A stretch of 64,000 bases of DNA from Pseudomonas sp. 8AS (lineage in GTDB: Bacteria; Pseudomonadota; Gammaproteobacteria; Pseudomonadales; Pseudomonadaceae), in assembly GCF_902506505.1 (NCBI RefSeq), contig NZ_LR733406.1, positions 682,001 through 746,000 on the forward strand, given 5' to 3'. The notes beneath the pieces are model-generated. The model saw only the letters and a list, made by a program, of their open reading frames with translations, was not told the origin of the DNA and ran no database searches. Shown here piece by piece: positions 19,062 to 29,535 of this stretch (the first letter of the stretch is position 1; every line of letters begins with the position of its first letter). Made by a program: the position numbers and the translations under genes.

Positions 19062-19123
19062 CTGTAGGAGTCAGCTTGCTGGCGATCCCGCTCACCCCAT
19101 CGCCAGCAAGCTGGCTCCCACAG
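19062..19123. repeat. REP-like palindrome between ompR and envZ
   Basis: The left arm is GTAGGAGTCAGCTTGCTGGC and the right arm is its near-complement, GCCAGCAAGCTGGCTCCCAC, around a short C-rich loop. The core GCTTGCTGGCGAT is shared with the element at the right end of the window. It lies inside the operon and could stabilise the ompR part of the mRNA. Confidence 0.8.
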
Positions 19124-19139
19124 GTATCGCGTCGCCCTG

Positions 19140-20453
19140 ATGAAAACCCCGCTCTGGTTCCCGCAAAGCTTCTTCGCCCGCACCCTCTGGCTGGTGCTGG
19201 TGGTCGTGCTGTTTTCCAAGGCGCTGACCCTGGTCTACCTGATGATGAACGAGGATGTGCTGGTCGACCGCCAGTACAGTCATGGCGCGGCGCTGACCCT
19301 GCGTGCCTACTGGGCGGCCGACCCGGCGGACCGCGGGCATATCGCCGCGGCGGCGACCCTGGAGCAGGTGGCCGCCGAGCAGGTGCCGCCGACCGAGCAG
19401 CACTGGCCCTACTCGGAAATCTTCCTGCGCCAGATGCAGGCCGAGCTGGGTCCGGACACCGAGGTGCGGGTACGGGTCAAGAGCCCACCGGCGCTGTGGG
19501 TGCGCGCGCCGAGTCTGGGTGACGGCTGGACCAAGGTGCCGCTGTACCCGCACCCGCTGCGCGGGCAGAAAATCTGGAGCGTGCTCGGCTGGTTCCTCGG
19601 CATCGGCCTGCTGTCCACGGCGGCGGCGTGGATTTTCGTGCGCCAGCTCAGCGCGCCGCTCAAGCGCCTGGTGTTTGCCGCCCGCCAGCTCGGCCAGGGG
19701 CGCAGCGTGCGCCTGCCGGTCAGTGACACGCCGAGCGAGATGACCGAGGTCTACCGCGCCTTCAACCAGATGGCCGAGGACGTCGAACAGGCCGCCCGCG
19801 AGCGCGAGCTGATGCTGGCCGGGGTCTCCCATGACCTGCGCACGCCGCTGACCCGCCTGCGGCTGTCGCTGGAGCTGCTCGACAGCGACTCGGAGCTGAC
19901 CGAGGACATGGTCCGCGACATCGAGGACATGGACGCGATCCTCGACCAGTTCCTCGCCTTTATCCGCGACGGCCGTGACGAAAAGCTGGAAACGACCGAC
20001 CTCGGCGAACTGATCTGTGAGGTGGTGGCGCCCTACAACCAGCAGCAGGAGCGGGTGCGCCTGTGCCTGGAGGCGGTGCCGCCGTTCCCGCTGCGGCGCA
20101 TCTCGATCAAGCGCCTGCTGGCCAACCTGCTGGAGAACGCCCTGCGCTATGGCGGCCATGGCGTCGAAGTGGCCGCCTATGTCTCCGGCGACCACAGTGC
20201 GCCTTATGTTGTGCTCAGCGTGCTGGACCGCGGCCCGGGCATCGACCCGGCCGAGCGCGGCGAACTGTTCAATCCGTTTATCCGTGGCGACCGCGCCCGT
20301 GGCGGCAAGGGCAGCGGCCTCGGCCTGGCCATCGTCAAGCGCATCGCCGCCCTGCACGGCGGCAGCGTCGAGCTGCGCAACCGCTCCGGCGGCGGCCTGG
20401 AGGCGCGCATCTGTCTGCCGCTGGGGCTGTTGCTGCCGCGCGATGCGGTATAG
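19140..20453 (+). CDS. envZ: EnvZ/AmgS sensor histidine kinase
   Basis: This 437-residue inner-membrane kinase has a first membrane helix (about residues 15-35), a periplasmic loop of about 110 residues and a second helix (about 146-166). A HAMP segment, a HisKA domain with H231 in AGVSHDLRTPLTRLR and an HATPase domain follow. The N-box is NLLENALRYGG and the G-boxes are DRGPGID and GSGLGLAIVKRI. It phosphorylates the upstream OmpR-type regulator. All catalytic motifs are intact. The REP-like palindrome separates it from ompR. Confidence 0.94.
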   Translation: MKTPLWFPQSFFARTLWLVLVVVLFSKALTLVYLMMNEDVLVDRQYSHGAALTLRAYWAADPADRGHIAAAATLEQVAAEQVPPTEQHWPYSEIFLRQMQAELGPDTEVRVRVKSPPALWVRAPSLGDGWTKVPLYPHPLRGQKIWSVLGWFLGIGLLSTAAAWIFVRQLSAPLKRLVFAARQLGQGRSVRLPVSDTPSEMTEVYRAFNQMAEDVEQAARERELMLAGVSHDLRTPLTRLRLSLELLDSDSELTEDMVRDIEDMDAILDQFLAFIRDGRDEKLETTDLGELICEVVAPYNQQQERVRLCLEAVPPFPLRRISIKRLLANLLENALRYGGHGVEVAAYVSGDHSAPYVVLSVLDRGPGIDPAERGELFNPFIRGDRARGGKGSGLGLAIVKRIAALHGGSVELRNRSGGGLEARICLPLGLLLPRDAV

Positions 20454-20464
20454 CGCTGAGCCCT

Positions 20465-20529
20465 CGTAGGGGGCGCCGTGCGCACCGGGTAGTTCGCGCT
20501 GCTCTCTGGTGCGCACGGCGCACCCTACG
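20465..20529. repeat. palindromic intergenic repeat, family A copy 1
   Basis: An inverted repeat with arms CGTAGGGGGCGCCGTGCGCA and GTGCGCACGGCGCACCCTAC encloses a short spacer. The same arms recur at 28501-28563 and 45451-45516. It lies after envZ and before the terminator shared with metK. Confidence 0.85.
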
Positions 20530-20556
20530 GCAAGGCATCGTCCCGCGTCGCCCAAC

Positions 20557-20584
20557 AAAAAGCCCCGCACTAGGCGGGGCTTTT
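20557..20584. terminator. bidirectional terminator between envZ and metK
   Basis: The 11-bp stem AAAAGCCCCGC / GCGGGGCTTTT has a five-base loop and flanking A- and T-runs, so it can act for both convergent genes. Confidence 0.9.
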
Positions 20585-20600
20585 GGCATTGCGGCAGGGC

Positions 20601-21791
20601 TTACAGGCCGGCGGCAGCGCGCAGGTCGGCGACCTTGTCGGTCTTTTCCCAGGTGAAGGTGGTGAAGCTGTCGCCAGCCACGGTCACTTCCTCCGGGGTG
20701 CGGCCGAAGTGGCCGTAGGCCGCGGTGGCGCGGTACATCGGGTGGAGCAGGTCGAGCATCTTGGTGATGGCGTACGGACGCAGGTCGAACACTTCGCGCA
20801 CCAGCTGGATGATCTTGTCTTCGGCGATCTTGTGGGTGCCGAAGGTGTTGATCGAGATCGAGGTCGGCTGGGCCACGCCGATGGCATAGGACACCTGGAT
20901 CTCGCAGCGGTCGGCCAGACCTGCAGCGACTATGTTCTTCGCCACGTAGCGACCGGCGTAGGCCGCCGAACGGTCAACCTTGGATGGGTCCTTGCCGGAG
21001 AACGCGCCGCCACCGTGGCGGGCCATGCCGCCATAGCTGTCGACGATGATCTTGCGCCCGGTCAGGCCGCAGTCGCCCACCGGGCCGCCGATCACGAAGT
21101 TGCCGGTCGGGTTGATGTGGAACTGGGTGCCCTTGTGCAGCAGCTCGGCCGGCAGGGTGTGCTTGATGATCAGCTCCATCACCGCCTCGCGCAGGTCGCT
21201 CAGGCTGACCTCCGGGTTGTGCTGGGTGGACAGCACCACGGCGTCGATACCGACTACCTTGCCGTTCTCGTACTGGCAGGTGACCTGGCTCTTGGCGTCC
21301 GGGCGCAGCCACGGCAGCAGGCCGGACTTGCGCGCTTCGGCCTGGCGCTCGACCAGGGCGTGGGACAGGCGGATCGGCGCCGGCATCAGCACGTCGGTTT
21401 CGTTGCTGGCGTAGCCGAACATCAGGCCCTGGTCGCCGGCACCCTGGTCTTCCGGCTTGGCGCGGTCGACACCCTGGTTGATGTCCGGGGACTGCTTGCC
21501 GATGATGTTCAGCACGCCGCAGGTGGCGCCGTCGAAGCCGACGTCGGAGTTGGTGTAGCCGATGTCGCAGATCACGTCGCGGACGATCTGTTCCAGGTCG
21601 ACCCAGGCGCTGGTGGTGACTTCGCCGGCGACGATGGCCACGCCGGTCTTGACCAGGGTTTCCACGGCCACGCGGGCGTGTTTGTCCTGGGCGATGATGG
21701 CGTCGAGGACGGCATCGGAAATCTGGTCGGCGATCTTGTCCGGATGGCCTTCGGACACGGACTCGGAGGTAAACAGGGCGTATTCGCTCAT
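20601..21791 (-). CDS. metK: S-adenosylmethionine synthase MetK
   Basis: This 396-residue enzyme makes S-adenosylmethionine from methionine and ATP. The N-terminus [20 protein letters not shown] is the family signature. The Gly-rich loop [16 protein letters not shown] binds the triphosphate. It is followed upstream on the same strand by an ArsR-methyltransferase regulator gene, nine bases away. The length is normal and the catalytic residues look intact. Confidence 0.97.
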   Translation of the reverse strand: MSEYALFTSESVSEGHPDKIADQISDAVLDAIIAQDKHARVAVETLVKTGVAIVAGEVTTSAWVDLEQIVRDVICDIGYTNSDVGFDGATCGVLNIIGKQSPDINQGVDRAKPEDQGAGDQGLMFGYASNETDVLMPAPIRLSHALVERQAEARKSGLLPWLRPDAKSQVTCQYENGKVVGIDAVVLSTQHNPEVSLSDLREAVMELIIKHTLPAELLHKGTQFHINPTGNFVIGGPVGDCGLTGRKIIVDSYGGMARHGGGAFSGKDPSKVDRSAAYAGRYVAKNIVAAGLADRCEIQVSYAIGVAQPTSISINTFGTHKIAEDKIIQLVREVFDLRPYAITKMLDLLHPMYRATAAYGHFGRTPEEVTVAGDSFTTFTWEKTDKVADLRAAAGL

Positions 21792-21800
21792 TTCAAAATC

Positions 21801-22808
21801 CTATTCATACCTGGTTTGGCGGGTTTGCTTCGCATCCGGCTTGGCGAAGTGCCGTACCTGAATCTGAAAGCCGTTCTTGAGGCCCACATAGAGGCTCTCG
21901 CCGGGCGTGAGCCCCGCGGCATCGGCCCAGCGGGCCAGATCTTCCTGGTCGAAGCCGAGCCAGAGATCGCCGCAGGCCGTCCTGGCCCAACTCTGGTCAT
22001 GGCTGCACAACTCGGTGATCAGCAGGCTGCCGGCCGGTTTGACCAGGCGCGCCAGCTGCTTCAGTGCCTCGGCCGGGGCGGCGAAATGGTGCAGGACCAT
22101 GTTCACCACCACGCAGTCGGCGGCGCCGATGTCGTCGTTGAGGGCATCGGCGAGCTGCAGCTCGACATTGCCCAGTTGTTCTTGCGCGCAGCGCTGGCGC
22201 GCCAGCTCGAGCATCGCCGCACTGTTGTCCAGCGCAGTCACGTGATGGAAGCGCCGCGCCAGTTCGGGCAGGAAGCCGCCGTCGCCGGGGCCGACTTCCA
22301 GCGCCGTGGCGCCAGCGCTGAAGCCCAGGGCATCGAGCAGGGCCAGCACGCTGTCGCGGTACTGCGGCAGGCCGGCGATCAGGTCCTGCTGGGCCTGGAA
22401 CTTGTCCGCCGTCTTGGCGAAGAAGTCGCGGCTGGCGGCGGCACGCTGGGCGTGCACGGCGGCGATGCGCGCCTGCACCTCGGCGGGCAGTTGCAACTCG
22501 TCGACTTCCACCAGCAGTGCCGCGTGCAGGGTGCCGCCGAGCAGTTCGCCGTGGGGCAGGGCGCGGCGGTAGAAGATCGCATTGCCTTCGCGACGGCTGG
22601 CCACCAGGCCGGCCTGGGCCAGCACCTTGAGGTGGTGGCTCATGCCCGACTGGCCGATGGCGAAGATCTGCGCCAGCTCCAGCACGCCGAACGAGTCGTT
22701 GGTCAGTGCGCGCAGCACGTTCAGGCGCAGCGGATCGCCGCCGGCCTTGCACAGGGCGGCGAGCTCATCGGCTGGCTCGAAACGGAGCTGGGGCACGCGC
22801 ATATTCAT
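21801..22808 (-). CDS. ArsR-family regulator fused to SAM-dependent methyltransferase (SahR-like)
   Basis: This 335-residue fusion has an N-terminal ArsR winged helix (about residues 5-95, with GVLELAQIFAIGQSGMSHHLKVLAQAGLV). A class I methyltransferase domain (about 145-300) has the SAM motif ALEVGPGDGGFLPEL. No metal-binding Cys cluster is seen in the HTH, so metal sensing is unlikely. The layout is that of SahR-type regulators, which sense S-adenosylhomocysteine and control methionine-cycle genes. Adjacency to metK supports this. A 30-bp perfect palindrome lies 38 bp upstream of the start. An alternative ATG is at 22802. Confidence 0.9.
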   Translation of the reverse strand: MNMRVPQLRFEPADELAALCKAGGDPLRLNVLRALTNDSFGVLELAQIFAIGQSGMSHHLKVLAQAGLVASRREGNAIFYRRALPHGELLGGTLHAALLVEVDELQLPAEVQARIAAVHAQRAAASRDFFAKTADKFQAQQDLIAGLPQYRDSVLALLDALGFSAGATALEVGPGDGGFLPELARRFHHVTALDNSAAMLELARQRCAQEQLGNVELQLADALNDDIGAADCVVVNMVLHHFAAPAEALKQLARLVKPAGSLLITELCSHDQSWARTACGDLWLGFDQEDLARWADAAGLTPGESLYVGLKNGFQIQVRHFAKPDAKQTRQTRYE

Positions 22809-22846
22809 AGGGGCGGCAGTCTAGTCGGTCACTTTTCATCCAGCAA

Positions 22847-22876
22847 CATCAATATCAAAACTTTTTGATATTGATG
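22847..22876. promoter_or_regulatory. 30-bp perfect palindrome, probable ArsR/SahR operator
   Basis: The arms CATCAATATCAAAA and TTTTGATATTGATG flank a CT centre with no mismatch. It lies between the ArsR-methyltransferase gene and tkt, and is strikingly A+T-rich for this genome. ArsR dimers bind such symmetrical sites. It probably controls its own gene and metK, and perhaps tkt. Confidence 0.75.
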
Positions 22877-23000
22877 TGTGTGCGGGTCTGCCGGCAGCTT
22901 TCGTCGATCTTTCATTGCCCCGCAGCGCCCGGCTGGGCGAAAATGCGCGCCTTTTTCCGCCTCATTCATTTAGCAACAGTCCTTCCCAGGAGATTCAGCG

Positions 23001-25001
23001 ATGTCCAGCCGTCGTGAGCGTGCCAATGCCATTCGTGCCCTCAGCATGGATGCTGTGCAGAAAGCCAACAGCGGCCACCCGGGTGCCCCCATGGGCATGG
23101 CGGACATCGCCGAAGTGCTGTGGCGCGACTATCTGCAGCACAACCCGAGCAACCCGAACTGGGCCGACCGTGACCGCTTCGTGTTGTCCAACGGCCACGG
23201 CTCGATGCTCATCTACTCGCTGCTGCACCTGACCGGCTACGACCTGGGTATCGACGACCTCAAGCAGTTCCGCCAGCTGCACAGCCGCACCCCGGGCCAC
23301 CCGGAATACGGCTACACCCCGGGTGTCGAGACCACCACCGGCCCGCTCGGCCAGGGCATCGCCAACGCCGTCGGTTTCGCCCTCGCCGAGAAAGTCCTGG
23401 GCGCGCAGTTCAACCGCGACGGCCACGCCATCGTCGACCACTTCACCTACGCCTTCCTCGGCGACGGCTGCATGATGGAAGGCATCAGCCATGAAGTCTG
23501 CTCGCTGGCCGGCACCCTGGGCCTGGGCAAGCTGATCGCCTTCTACGACGACAACGGCATCTCCATCGATGGCGAAGTGCACGGCTGGTTCACCGATGAC
23601 ACCCCGGCGCGCTTCGAAGCCTACGGCTGGCAGGTGATCCGCAATGTCGACGGGCATGACGCCGAAGAAATCAAGATCGCCATCGAGACCGCGCGCAAGT
23701 CCACTGACCGGCCGACCCTGATCTGCTGCAAGACCGTGATCGGCTTCGGTTCGCCGAACAAGGGCGGCAAGGAAGAGTGCCACGGCGCACCGCTGGGCAG
23801 CGACGAGATCGCTGCCACCCGCGCGCAGCTCGGTTGGACTCACGGCCCGTTCGAAATTCCGGCTGACATCTACGCCGAATGGGACGCCAAGGAAGCCGGT
23901 GCCGCCCGCGAAGCCGCGTGGAACGACAAGTTCGCCGCCTACGCCGCCGCCCATCCCGAGCTGGCTGCCGAGTTCAAGCGCCGGGTTGCCGGTGAGCTGC
24001 CGGCCGACTTCGCCGAGAAGGCCGCCGCCTACATCAAGGACGTCGCCGAGAAGGGCGAAACCATCGCCAGCCGCAAGGCCAGCCAGAACGCGCTGAACGC
24101 CTTCGGCCCGCTGCTGCCGGAATTCCTCGGTGGCTCGGCCGACCTGGCCGGCTCCAACCTGACCCTGTGGAAAGGCTGCCAGGGCGTGTCTGCCGAAGAC
24201 GCTTCCGGCAACTACATGTTCTACGGTGTGCGTGAGTTCGGCATGAGCGCGATCATGAACGGCGTGGCCCTGCACGGTGGTTTCATCCCGTACGGCGCGA
24301 CCTTCCTGATCTTCATGGAATACGCGCGTAACGCCGTGCGCATGTCCGCGCTGATGAAGCAGCGCGTGCTGTACGTGTTCACCCACGACTCCATCGGTCT
24401 CGGTGAAGACGGCCCGACCCACCAGCCGATCGAGCAGCTGGCCAGCCTGCGCGGCACGCCGAACCTGGACACCTGGCGCCCGGCCGACGCGGTGGAATCC
24501 GCGGTGGCCTGGAAGTACGCCATCGAGCGCGCCGACGGCCCGTCCGCGCTGATCTTCAGCCGGCAGAACCTGCCGCACCAGGCCCGTGATGCCCAGCAAC
24601 TGGCCGACGTGGCCCGTGGTGCCTACGTGCTCAAGGACTGCGCCGGCGAGCCGGAACTGATCCTGATCGCCACCGGTTCGGAAGTCGGTCTGGCCGTGCA
24701 GGCCTACGACAAGCTGACCGAGCAGGGCAAGAAGGTGCGCGTGGTGTCCATGCCGTCGACCAGCGTGTTCGACCAGCAGGACGCCGCCTACAAGCAGGCC
24801 GTGCTGCCGCTGCAGGTCGGCGCGCGCATTGCCATCGAGGCCTCGCACGCGGACTACTGGTACAAGTACGTGGGCCTGGAAGGCCGCATCATCGGCATGA
24901 CCACCTTCGGTGAGTCCGCCCCGGCACCGGCGCTGTTCGAGGAGTTCGGCTTCACCGTCGACAATATCCTGGAAACCGCCGCCGAACTGCTGGACGCCTG
25001 A
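23001..25001 (+). CDS. tkt: transketolase
   Basis: This 666-residue thiamine-diphosphate enzyme of the non-oxidative pentose phosphate pathway has the N-terminal [19 protein letters not shown]. The ThDP motif begins at [18 protein letters not shown] and ends near [11 protein letters not shown]. The pyrimidine-domain segment [16 protein letters not shown] is present. AGGAG precedes the ATG at 23001. It heads a cluster with epd, pgk and fba, linking pentose phosphate to the Calvin-like triose section and pyridoxal phosphate precursor synthesis. Confidence 0.97.
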   Translation: MSSRRERANAIRALSMDAVQKANSGHPGAPMGMADIAEVLWRDYLQHNPSNPNWADRDRFVLSNGHGSMLIYSLLHLTGYDLGIDDLKQFRQLHSRTPGHPEYGYTPGVETTTGPLGQGIANAVGFALAEKVLGAQFNRDGHAIVDHFTYAFLGDGCMMEGISHEVCSLAGTLGLGKLIAFYDDNGISIDGEVHGWFTDDTPARFEAYGWQVIRNVDGHDAEEIKIAIETARKSTDRPTLICCKTVIGFGSPNKGGKEECHGAPLGSDEIAATRAQLGWTHGPFEIPADIYAEWDAKEAGAAREAAWNDKFAAYAAAHPELAAEFKRRVAGELPADFAEKAAAYIKDVAEKGETIASRKASQNALNAFGPLLPEFLGGSADLAGSNLTLWKGCQGVSAEDASGNYMFYGVREFGMSAIMNGVALHGGFIPYGATFLIFMEYARNAVRMSALMKQRVLYVFTHDSIGLGEDGPTHQPIEQLASLRGTPNLDTWRPADAVESAVAWKYAIERADGPSALIFSRQNLPHQARDAQQLADVARGAYVLKDCAGEPELILIATGSEVGLAVQAYDKLTEQGKKVRVVSMPSTSVFDQQDAAYKQAVLPLQVGARIAIEASHADYWYKYVGLEGRIIGMTTFGESAPAPALFEEFGFTVDNILETAAELLDA

Positions 25002-25052
25002 GGCCGTGCTGCGGTGGCTGGCGCCAGCCACCGCATCCTGCCCGAGATCGCC

Positions 25053-26108
25053 ATGGCCAGACGCCCCTACAAAGTTGCCCTCAACGGCTACGGCCGCATC
25101 GGTCGTTGCGTGCTGCGCGCCTTGCACGAGCGCGGCGCCGCGGCCGGTTTCGAGATAGTCGCGCTGAACGACCTGGCCGACCAGGCCAGCATCGAATACC
25201 TGACCCGCTTCGACTCCACCCACGGCCGCTTCCCCGGCCAGGTGCAGGTCGACGGCGATTGCCTGCACATCAATGGCGACTGCGTGAAGGTGCTACGCCA
25301 GAGCGAGCCCGAGGCCATCGATTGGGCCGCGCTGGATATCGACCTGGTGCTGGAGTGCTCCGGCGTCTACCACAGCCGCGCCGACGGCGAGCGCTTCCTC
25401 GCAGCCGGCGCACCGCGGGTGCTGTTCTCCCAGCCGATGGCCAGCGAGGCGGATATCGACGCCACCGTGGTGTTCGGCGTCAACCAGGCCTGCCTGACCG
25501 GCGCCGAGCAGCTGGTGTCGAACGCCTCCTGCACCACCAACTGCGGGGTGCCGCTGCTCAAGCTGCTGAATGAGACGGTGGGGATCGAGTACGTCTCCAT
25601 CACCACCATCCACTCGGCGATGAACGACCAGCCGGTGATCGATGCCTACCACCACGAAGACCTGCGCCGCACGCGCTCGGCCTTCCAGTCGGTGATTCCG
25701 GTGTCGACCGGCCTGGCCCGTGGTATCGAACGCCTGCTGCCGGAGCTGACCGGGCGCATCCAGGCCAAGGCCATTCGTGTGCCGACGGTCAATGTGTCCT
25801 GCCTGGACATCACCCTGCAGACCGCCCGCGACACCAGTGCCGAAGAGATCAACCGGGTGCTGCGCGAAGCCGCCAGCAGTGGCCCGCTGCAAGGGCTGCT
25901 GGCCTACACCGAGCTACCCCACGCCAGCTGCGACTTCAACCATGACGCTCATTCGGCGATTGTCGACGGCAGCCAGACCCGGGTGTCCGGCCCGCGTCTG
26001 GTCAACCTGCTGGCCTGGTTCGACAACGAGTGGGGCTTTGCTAACCGCATGCTCGATGTGGCCGAACACTTTCTTTCCCTGACTACTCCTGCTCCCGAGA
26101 AGGACTGA
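25053..26108 (+). CDS. epd: D-erythrose-4-phosphate dehydrogenase Epd
   Basis: This 351-residue GAPDH-fold enzyme has the NAD-binding start [17 protein letters not shown]. The nucleophile is C160 in [10 protein letters not shown] and the general base is H187 in [10 protein letters not shown]. Features that favour Epd over GAPDH are [20 protein letters not shown] and the context between tkt and pgk. It oxidises erythrose-4-phosphate for pyridoxal phosphate synthesis. The start at [10 protein letters not shown] fits the family N-terminus. A 13-codon upstream extension to 25014 is rejected. Confidence 0.92.
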   Translation: MARRPYKVALNGYGRIGRCVLRALHERGAAAGFEIVALNDLADQASIEYLTRFDSTHGRFPGQVQVDGDCLHINGDCVKVLRQSEPEAIDWAALDIDLVLECSGVYHSRADGERFLAAGAPRVLFSQPMASEADIDATVVFGVNQACLTGAEQLVSNASCTTNCGVPLLKLLNETVGIEYVSITTIHSAMNDQPVIDAYHHEDLRRTRSAFQSVIPVSTGLARGIERLLPELTGRIQAKAIRVPTVNVSCLDITLQTARDTSAEEINRVLREAASSGPLQGLLAYTELPHASCDFNHDAHSAIVDGSQTRVSGPRLVNLLAWFDNEWGFANRMLDVAEHFLSLTTPAPEKD

Positions 26109-26112
26109 TCCT

Positions 26113-27276
26113 ATGACCGTTCTGAAGATGACCGACCTCGACCTCGCCGGTAAGCGCGTGCTGATCCGCGAAGACCTCAACGTCCCGGTGAAGGACGGCG
26201 TGGTGAAGAGCGACGCGCGCATCCTCGCCTCCCTGCCGACCATCAAGCTGGCCCTGGAGAAGGGCGCGGCGGTCATGGTCTGCTCGCACCTGGGCCGTCC
26301 GACCGAGGGCGAGTTCACCGAGGAGAACAGCCTGGCGCCGGTCGCCGCCTACCTGTCCAAGGCCCTGGGCCGTGACGTGCCGCTGGTGGCCGACTACCTG
26401 GGCGGCGTCGACGTGCAGCCGGGCCAGGTCGTGCTGTTCGAGAACGTGCGCTTCAACAAGGGCGAGAAGAAGAACAGCGACGAGCTGGCCCAGCAGTACG
26501 CCGCCCTGTGCGACGTGTTCGTCATGGACGCCTTCGGTACCGCCCACCGCGCCGAGGGTTCGACCCACGGCGTGGCCAAGTTCGCCAAGGTCGCCTGCGC
26601 CGGCCCGCTGCTGGCGGCCGAGCTGGATGCTCTGGGCAAGGCCCTGGGTAACCCGGCCAAACCGATGGCGGCCATCGTCGCCGGCTCCAAGGTGTCGACC
26701 AAACTCGACGTACTGAACAGCCTGAGCCAGATTTGCGACCAGCTGATCGTCGGCGGCGGCATCGCCAACACCTTCCTCGCCGCCGCCGGTTTCCCGGTCG
26801 GCAAGTCGCTGTACGAAGCCGACCTGATCGACACCGCCAAGGCCATCGCGGCCAAGGTCAGCGTGCCGCTGCCGGTCGACGTGGTGGTGGCCAAGGCCTT
26901 CGCCGAAGACGCCGCAGCGACCATCAAGCTGGTGGCCGACGTGGCCGAGGACGACATGATCCTCGACATTGGCCCGCAAACTGCTGCGCAGTTCGCCGAG
27001 CTGCTGAAGTCGTCGAAGACCATCCTGTGGAACGGCCCGGTCGGCGTATTCGAATTCGACCAGTTCGGCAACGGCACCAAGGTGCTGGCCCAGGCCATCG
27101 CCGAAAGCCCGGCATTCTCCATCGCCGGCGGTGGCGACACCCTGGCCGCCATCGACAAATACGGCGTGGGCGAGCAGATCAGATATATCTCCACCGGTGG
27201 TGGCGCCTTCCTCGAGTTCGTCGAAGGCAAGGTATTGCCGGCCGTGGAAGTGCTGGAACAACGCGCCAAGGCCTGA
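26113..27276 (+). CDS. pgk: phosphoglycerate kinase
   Basis: This 387-residue two-domain kinase has the N-terminal substrate segment [15 protein letters not shown] and the HLGRPTEGE loop. [11 protein letters not shown] and the C-terminal nucleotide segment [13 protein letters not shown] with [13 protein letters not shown] follow. AAGGA lies before the ATG and overlaps the end of epd, so the two are coupled. It interconverts 1,3-bisphosphoglycerate and 3-phosphoglycerate with ATP formation. Confidence 0.97.
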   Translation: MTVLKMTDLDLAGKRVLIREDLNVPVKDGVVKSDARILASLPTIKLALEKGAAVMVCSHLGRPTEGEFTEENSLAPVAAYLSKALGRDVPLVADYLGGVDVQPGQVVLFENVRFNKGEKKNSDELAQQYAALCDVFVMDAFGTAHRAEGSTHGVAKFAKVACAGPLLAAELDALGKALGNPAKPMAAIVAGSKVSTKLDVLNSLSQICDQLIVGGGIANTFLAAAGFPVGKSLYEADLIDTAKAIAAKVSVPLPVDVVVAKAFAEDAAATIKLVADVAEDDMILDIGPQTAAQFAELLKSSKTILWNGPVGVFEFDQFGNGTKVLAQAIAESPAFSIAGGGDTLAAIDKYGVGEQIRYISTGGGAFLEFVEGKVLPAVEVLEQRAKA

Positions 27277-27352
27277 GTGGCCCCGAATACTTGAATAGCG
27301 CCTGCCCCTGCGGCAGGCTTGCACGATTAACCCCACCGGGAGAAAGAACACC

Positions 27353-28417
27353 ATGGCACTCATCAGCATGCGCCAGATGCTCGACCACGCCGCCGAATTC
27401 GGCTACGGCGTGCCGGCCTTCAACGTCAACAACCTCGAGCAGATGCGCGCGATCATGGAAGCGGCCGACAAGACCGATTCCCCGGTGATCGTCCAGGCTT
27501 CCGCCGGCGCCCGCAAATACGCCGGCGCGCCGTTCCTGCGCCACCTGATCCTGGCCGCCATCGAAGAATTCCCGCATATCCCGGTGTGCATGCACCAGGA
27601 CCACGGCACCAGCCCGGATGTCTGCCAGCGCTCGATCCAACTGGGCTTCAGCTCGGTGATGATGGACGGCTCGCTGAAGGAAGACGGCAAGACCCCGGCC
27701 GACTACGACTACAACGTCCGCGTCACCCAGCAGACCGTGGCCTTCGCCCACGCCTGCGGCGTGTCGGTGGAAGGTGAGCTGGGTTGCCTGGGCAGCCTGG
27801 AAACCGGCATGGCCGGTGAAGAAGACGGCGTCGGCGCCGAAGGCGTGCTGGATCACAGCCAGATGCTGACCGATCCGGAAGAAGCCGCTGACTTCGTCAA
27901 GCGCACCCAGGTCGATGCCCTGGCCATCGCCATCGGCACCAGCCACGGCGCCTACAAGTTCACCAAGCCGCCGACCGGGGACATCCTCGCCATCGACCGC
28001 ATCAAGGAAATCCACAAGCGCATCCCCAACACCCACCTGGTGATGCACGGCTCGAGCTCGGTACCGCAGGAGTGGCTGGCGATCATCAACCAGTACGGCG
28101 GCGACATCAAGGAAACCTACGGCGTGCCGGTCGAGGAAATCGTCGAAGGCATCAAGTACGGCGTGCGCAAGGTCAACATCGACACCGACCTGCGTCTGGC
28201 CTCCACCGGTGCCATGCGTCGCCTGATGGCCACCAACCCGAGCGAGTTCGACCCGCGCAAGTTCTTCGGCGCCACCGTCACCGCCATGCGCGACATCTGC
28301 ATCGCCCGCTACGAAGCCTTCGGCACCGCCGGCAATGCCTCGAAGATCAAGCCGATCTCCCTGGAAGGCATGTTCCAGCGTTATGCCAAGGGTGAACTGA
28401 CTGCCAAAGTGAACTAA
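27353..28417 (+). CDS. fba: class II fructose-bisphosphate aldolase
   Basis: This 354-residue zinc aldolase has metal ligands in [22 protein letters not shown] and [25 protein letters not shown] forms part of the phosphate site. The sequence fits the long class IIB / Calvin-Benson subtype usual in Pseudomonas. GGGAG lies before the ATG. It is the last gene of the tkt-epd-pgk-fba cluster and is followed by a GC-rich hairpin. Confidence 0.96.
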   Translation: MALISMRQMLDHAAEFGYGVPAFNVNNLEQMRAIMEAADKTDSPVIVQASAGARKYAGAPFLRHLILAAIEEFPHIPVCMHQDHGTSPDVCQRSIQLGFSSVMMDGSLKEDGKTPADYDYNVRVTQQTVAFAHACGVSVEGELGCLGSLETGMAGEEDGVGAEGVLDHSQMLTDPEEAADFVKRTQVDALAIAIGTSHGAYKFTKPPTGDILAIDRIKEIHKRIPNTHLVMHGSSSVPQEWLAIINQYGGDIKETYGVPVEEIVEGIKYGVRKVNIDTDLRLASTGAMRRLMATNPSEFDPRKFFGATVTAMRDICIARYEAFGTAGNASKIKPISLEGMFQRYAKGELTAKVN

Positions 28418-28450
28418 GAACCAGGTTCTAAGTTACCGCGCTGTCACCAG

Positions 28451-28471
28451 GAGCCCCGCCATGCGGGGCTC
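28451..28471 (+). terminator. terminator-like hairpin after fba
   Basis: The 9-bp stem GAGCCCCGC / GCGGGGCTC has a three-base loop. Only a short T-rich tail (TT) follows, so termination may be partial. Confidence 0.65.
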
Positions 28472-28500
28472 TTGCGTATCCGGCCCGGACAAATGCCGCA

Positions 28501-28563
28501 AGGGTGCGCCGTGCGCACCTGGGGATTGCACGCTGCCTCGTGGTGCGCACGGCGCACCCTACG
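28501..28563. repeat. palindromic intergenic repeat, family A copy 2
   Basis: The arms AGGGTGCGCCGTGCGCACC and GGTGCGCACGGCGCACCCT are perfect complements around a spacer of about 20 bp. It sits between the fba hairpin and the lipoprotein gene. Confidence 0.88.
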
Positions 28564-28583
28564 CAGCCAGCAGGAGGAAATTC

Positions 28584-29003
28584 ATGCGTTTGCCCGCTAT
28601 GGCCATGGCCTGCAGCGTGCTGCTCGGTTGTGCGCAGCAGCCCACGGCTGTCGCTCCCGTGCCAGCCACCACGCCGTTGGCGAGCGACCCGCAGCAGTGC
28701 CTGAGCCAGGTCGAGTGCACCACCAAGACCTCGCGCACCCTGCTATTCGTCTTCGACTATGCCGCCGCCGGCGGTGCTCTGGTGCAACGCCAAGAGCGCC
28801 TGCTGTTCACCCCGGCAGATGCGCCACGGGGCGAGTGGCCGGCCATCTACATCCGCCTGGCCGAACCCATGAGCGGGCGCTTCGACTTCAATGCCGAGTG
28901 CCAGGTGCCACGCTGTCGCTACAGCGCTGCGCAGCTGCTGCAGGTCTATCGTGACTATCTGGCCGGCCAGCCAGGTGACTTGTCCAAACCTGCGGGGAAG
29001 TGA
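28584..29003 (+). CDS. small predicted lipoprotein of unknown function
   Basis: This 139-residue protein has a lipoprotein signal (MRLPAMAMACSVLLGCAQQ, lipobox VLLGC at about residues 12-16). A Pro/Ala-rich linker and a compact domain with four further Cys residues (QQCLSQVECTTK; AECQVPRCRYS) follow. These could form two disulfides in the periplasm. AGGAGGA precedes the ATG by five bases. I do not recognise the family. It stands alone on its strand between the fba operon and the PAAR locus. Confidence 0.8.
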   Translation: MRLPAMAMACSVLLGCAQQPTAVAPVPATTPLASDPQQCLSQVECTTKTSRTLLFVFDYAAAGGALVQRQERLLFTPADAPRGEWPAIYIRLAEPMSGRFDFNAECQVPRCRYSAAQLLQVYRDYLAGQPGDLSKPAGK

Positions 29004-29016
29004 CGGGGCCCGGGTA

Positions 29017-29535
29017 TCACGGCGAGCAGACCCATTGCTGGCTACTCTTGTCGTAATGGGCCGCCGTCACCCTGCGCCCGCTGTCGCTGTGTTGCAGGCA
29101 GAAGTTCTGGTAGAACGTGGCGCGATTGCCGCTCTTCAGATCGGATCCGCCCAGCATCACGCTGTACAGGCCATCCGTCAGGGGCTTGGCTGCCTGGCTT
29201 GGGTTGAAGTGCGCAATGCGCTCGCCATAGGCAATGCAGGTGTTGCTGGTGATCGGCAGTGCGTGCTCCGGGTCTGTCGCACTAATTGCCCAGTACGAGC
29301 CGGGACCAGCCCCGGTCACCTGGATGGCATGCACCACGACCTGCCCTGCATCGACCTTGAGCGTGCGGTTGAAGAACAGCCCCACTGACTTGAACTCGGT
29401 CCCACCGAAACACAGCCGATCATTGGCGATCCAGACGTTGGCGTCGCCATCGAAAAGGCGCGACATGGCCTGGCTGTTGAGACTGAACAGGCTCAGGCTG
29501 ACCAGCATCAGCCATTTAGGGGAGGGCGTTGGCAT
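29017..29535 (-). CDS. secreted protein, candidate immunity partner of the PAAR protein
   Basis: This 172-residue protein has a signal peptide (KWLMLVSLSLFSLNSQA, cut near residue 23) and four Cys residues (RLCFGG, NTCIAYG, NFCLQHS, WVCSP). The N-terminal mature part, NVWIANDRLCFGGTEF, resembles small periplasmic proteins annotated as type VI immunity proteins, by eye only. No lipobox Cys is present. Its start codon lies inside the last 20 bp of the PAAR-metallopeptidase gene, an effector-immunity style overlap. Function is inferred from context. Confidence 0.7.
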   Translation of the reverse strand: MPTPSPKWLMLVSLSLFSLNSQAMSRLFDGDANVWIANDRLCFGGTEFKSVGLFFNRTLKVDAGQVVVHAIQVTGAGPGSYWAISATDPEHALPITSNTCIAYGERIAHFNPSQAAKPLTDGLYSVMLGGSDLKSGNRATFYQNFCLQHSDSGRRVTAAHYDKSSQQWVCSP

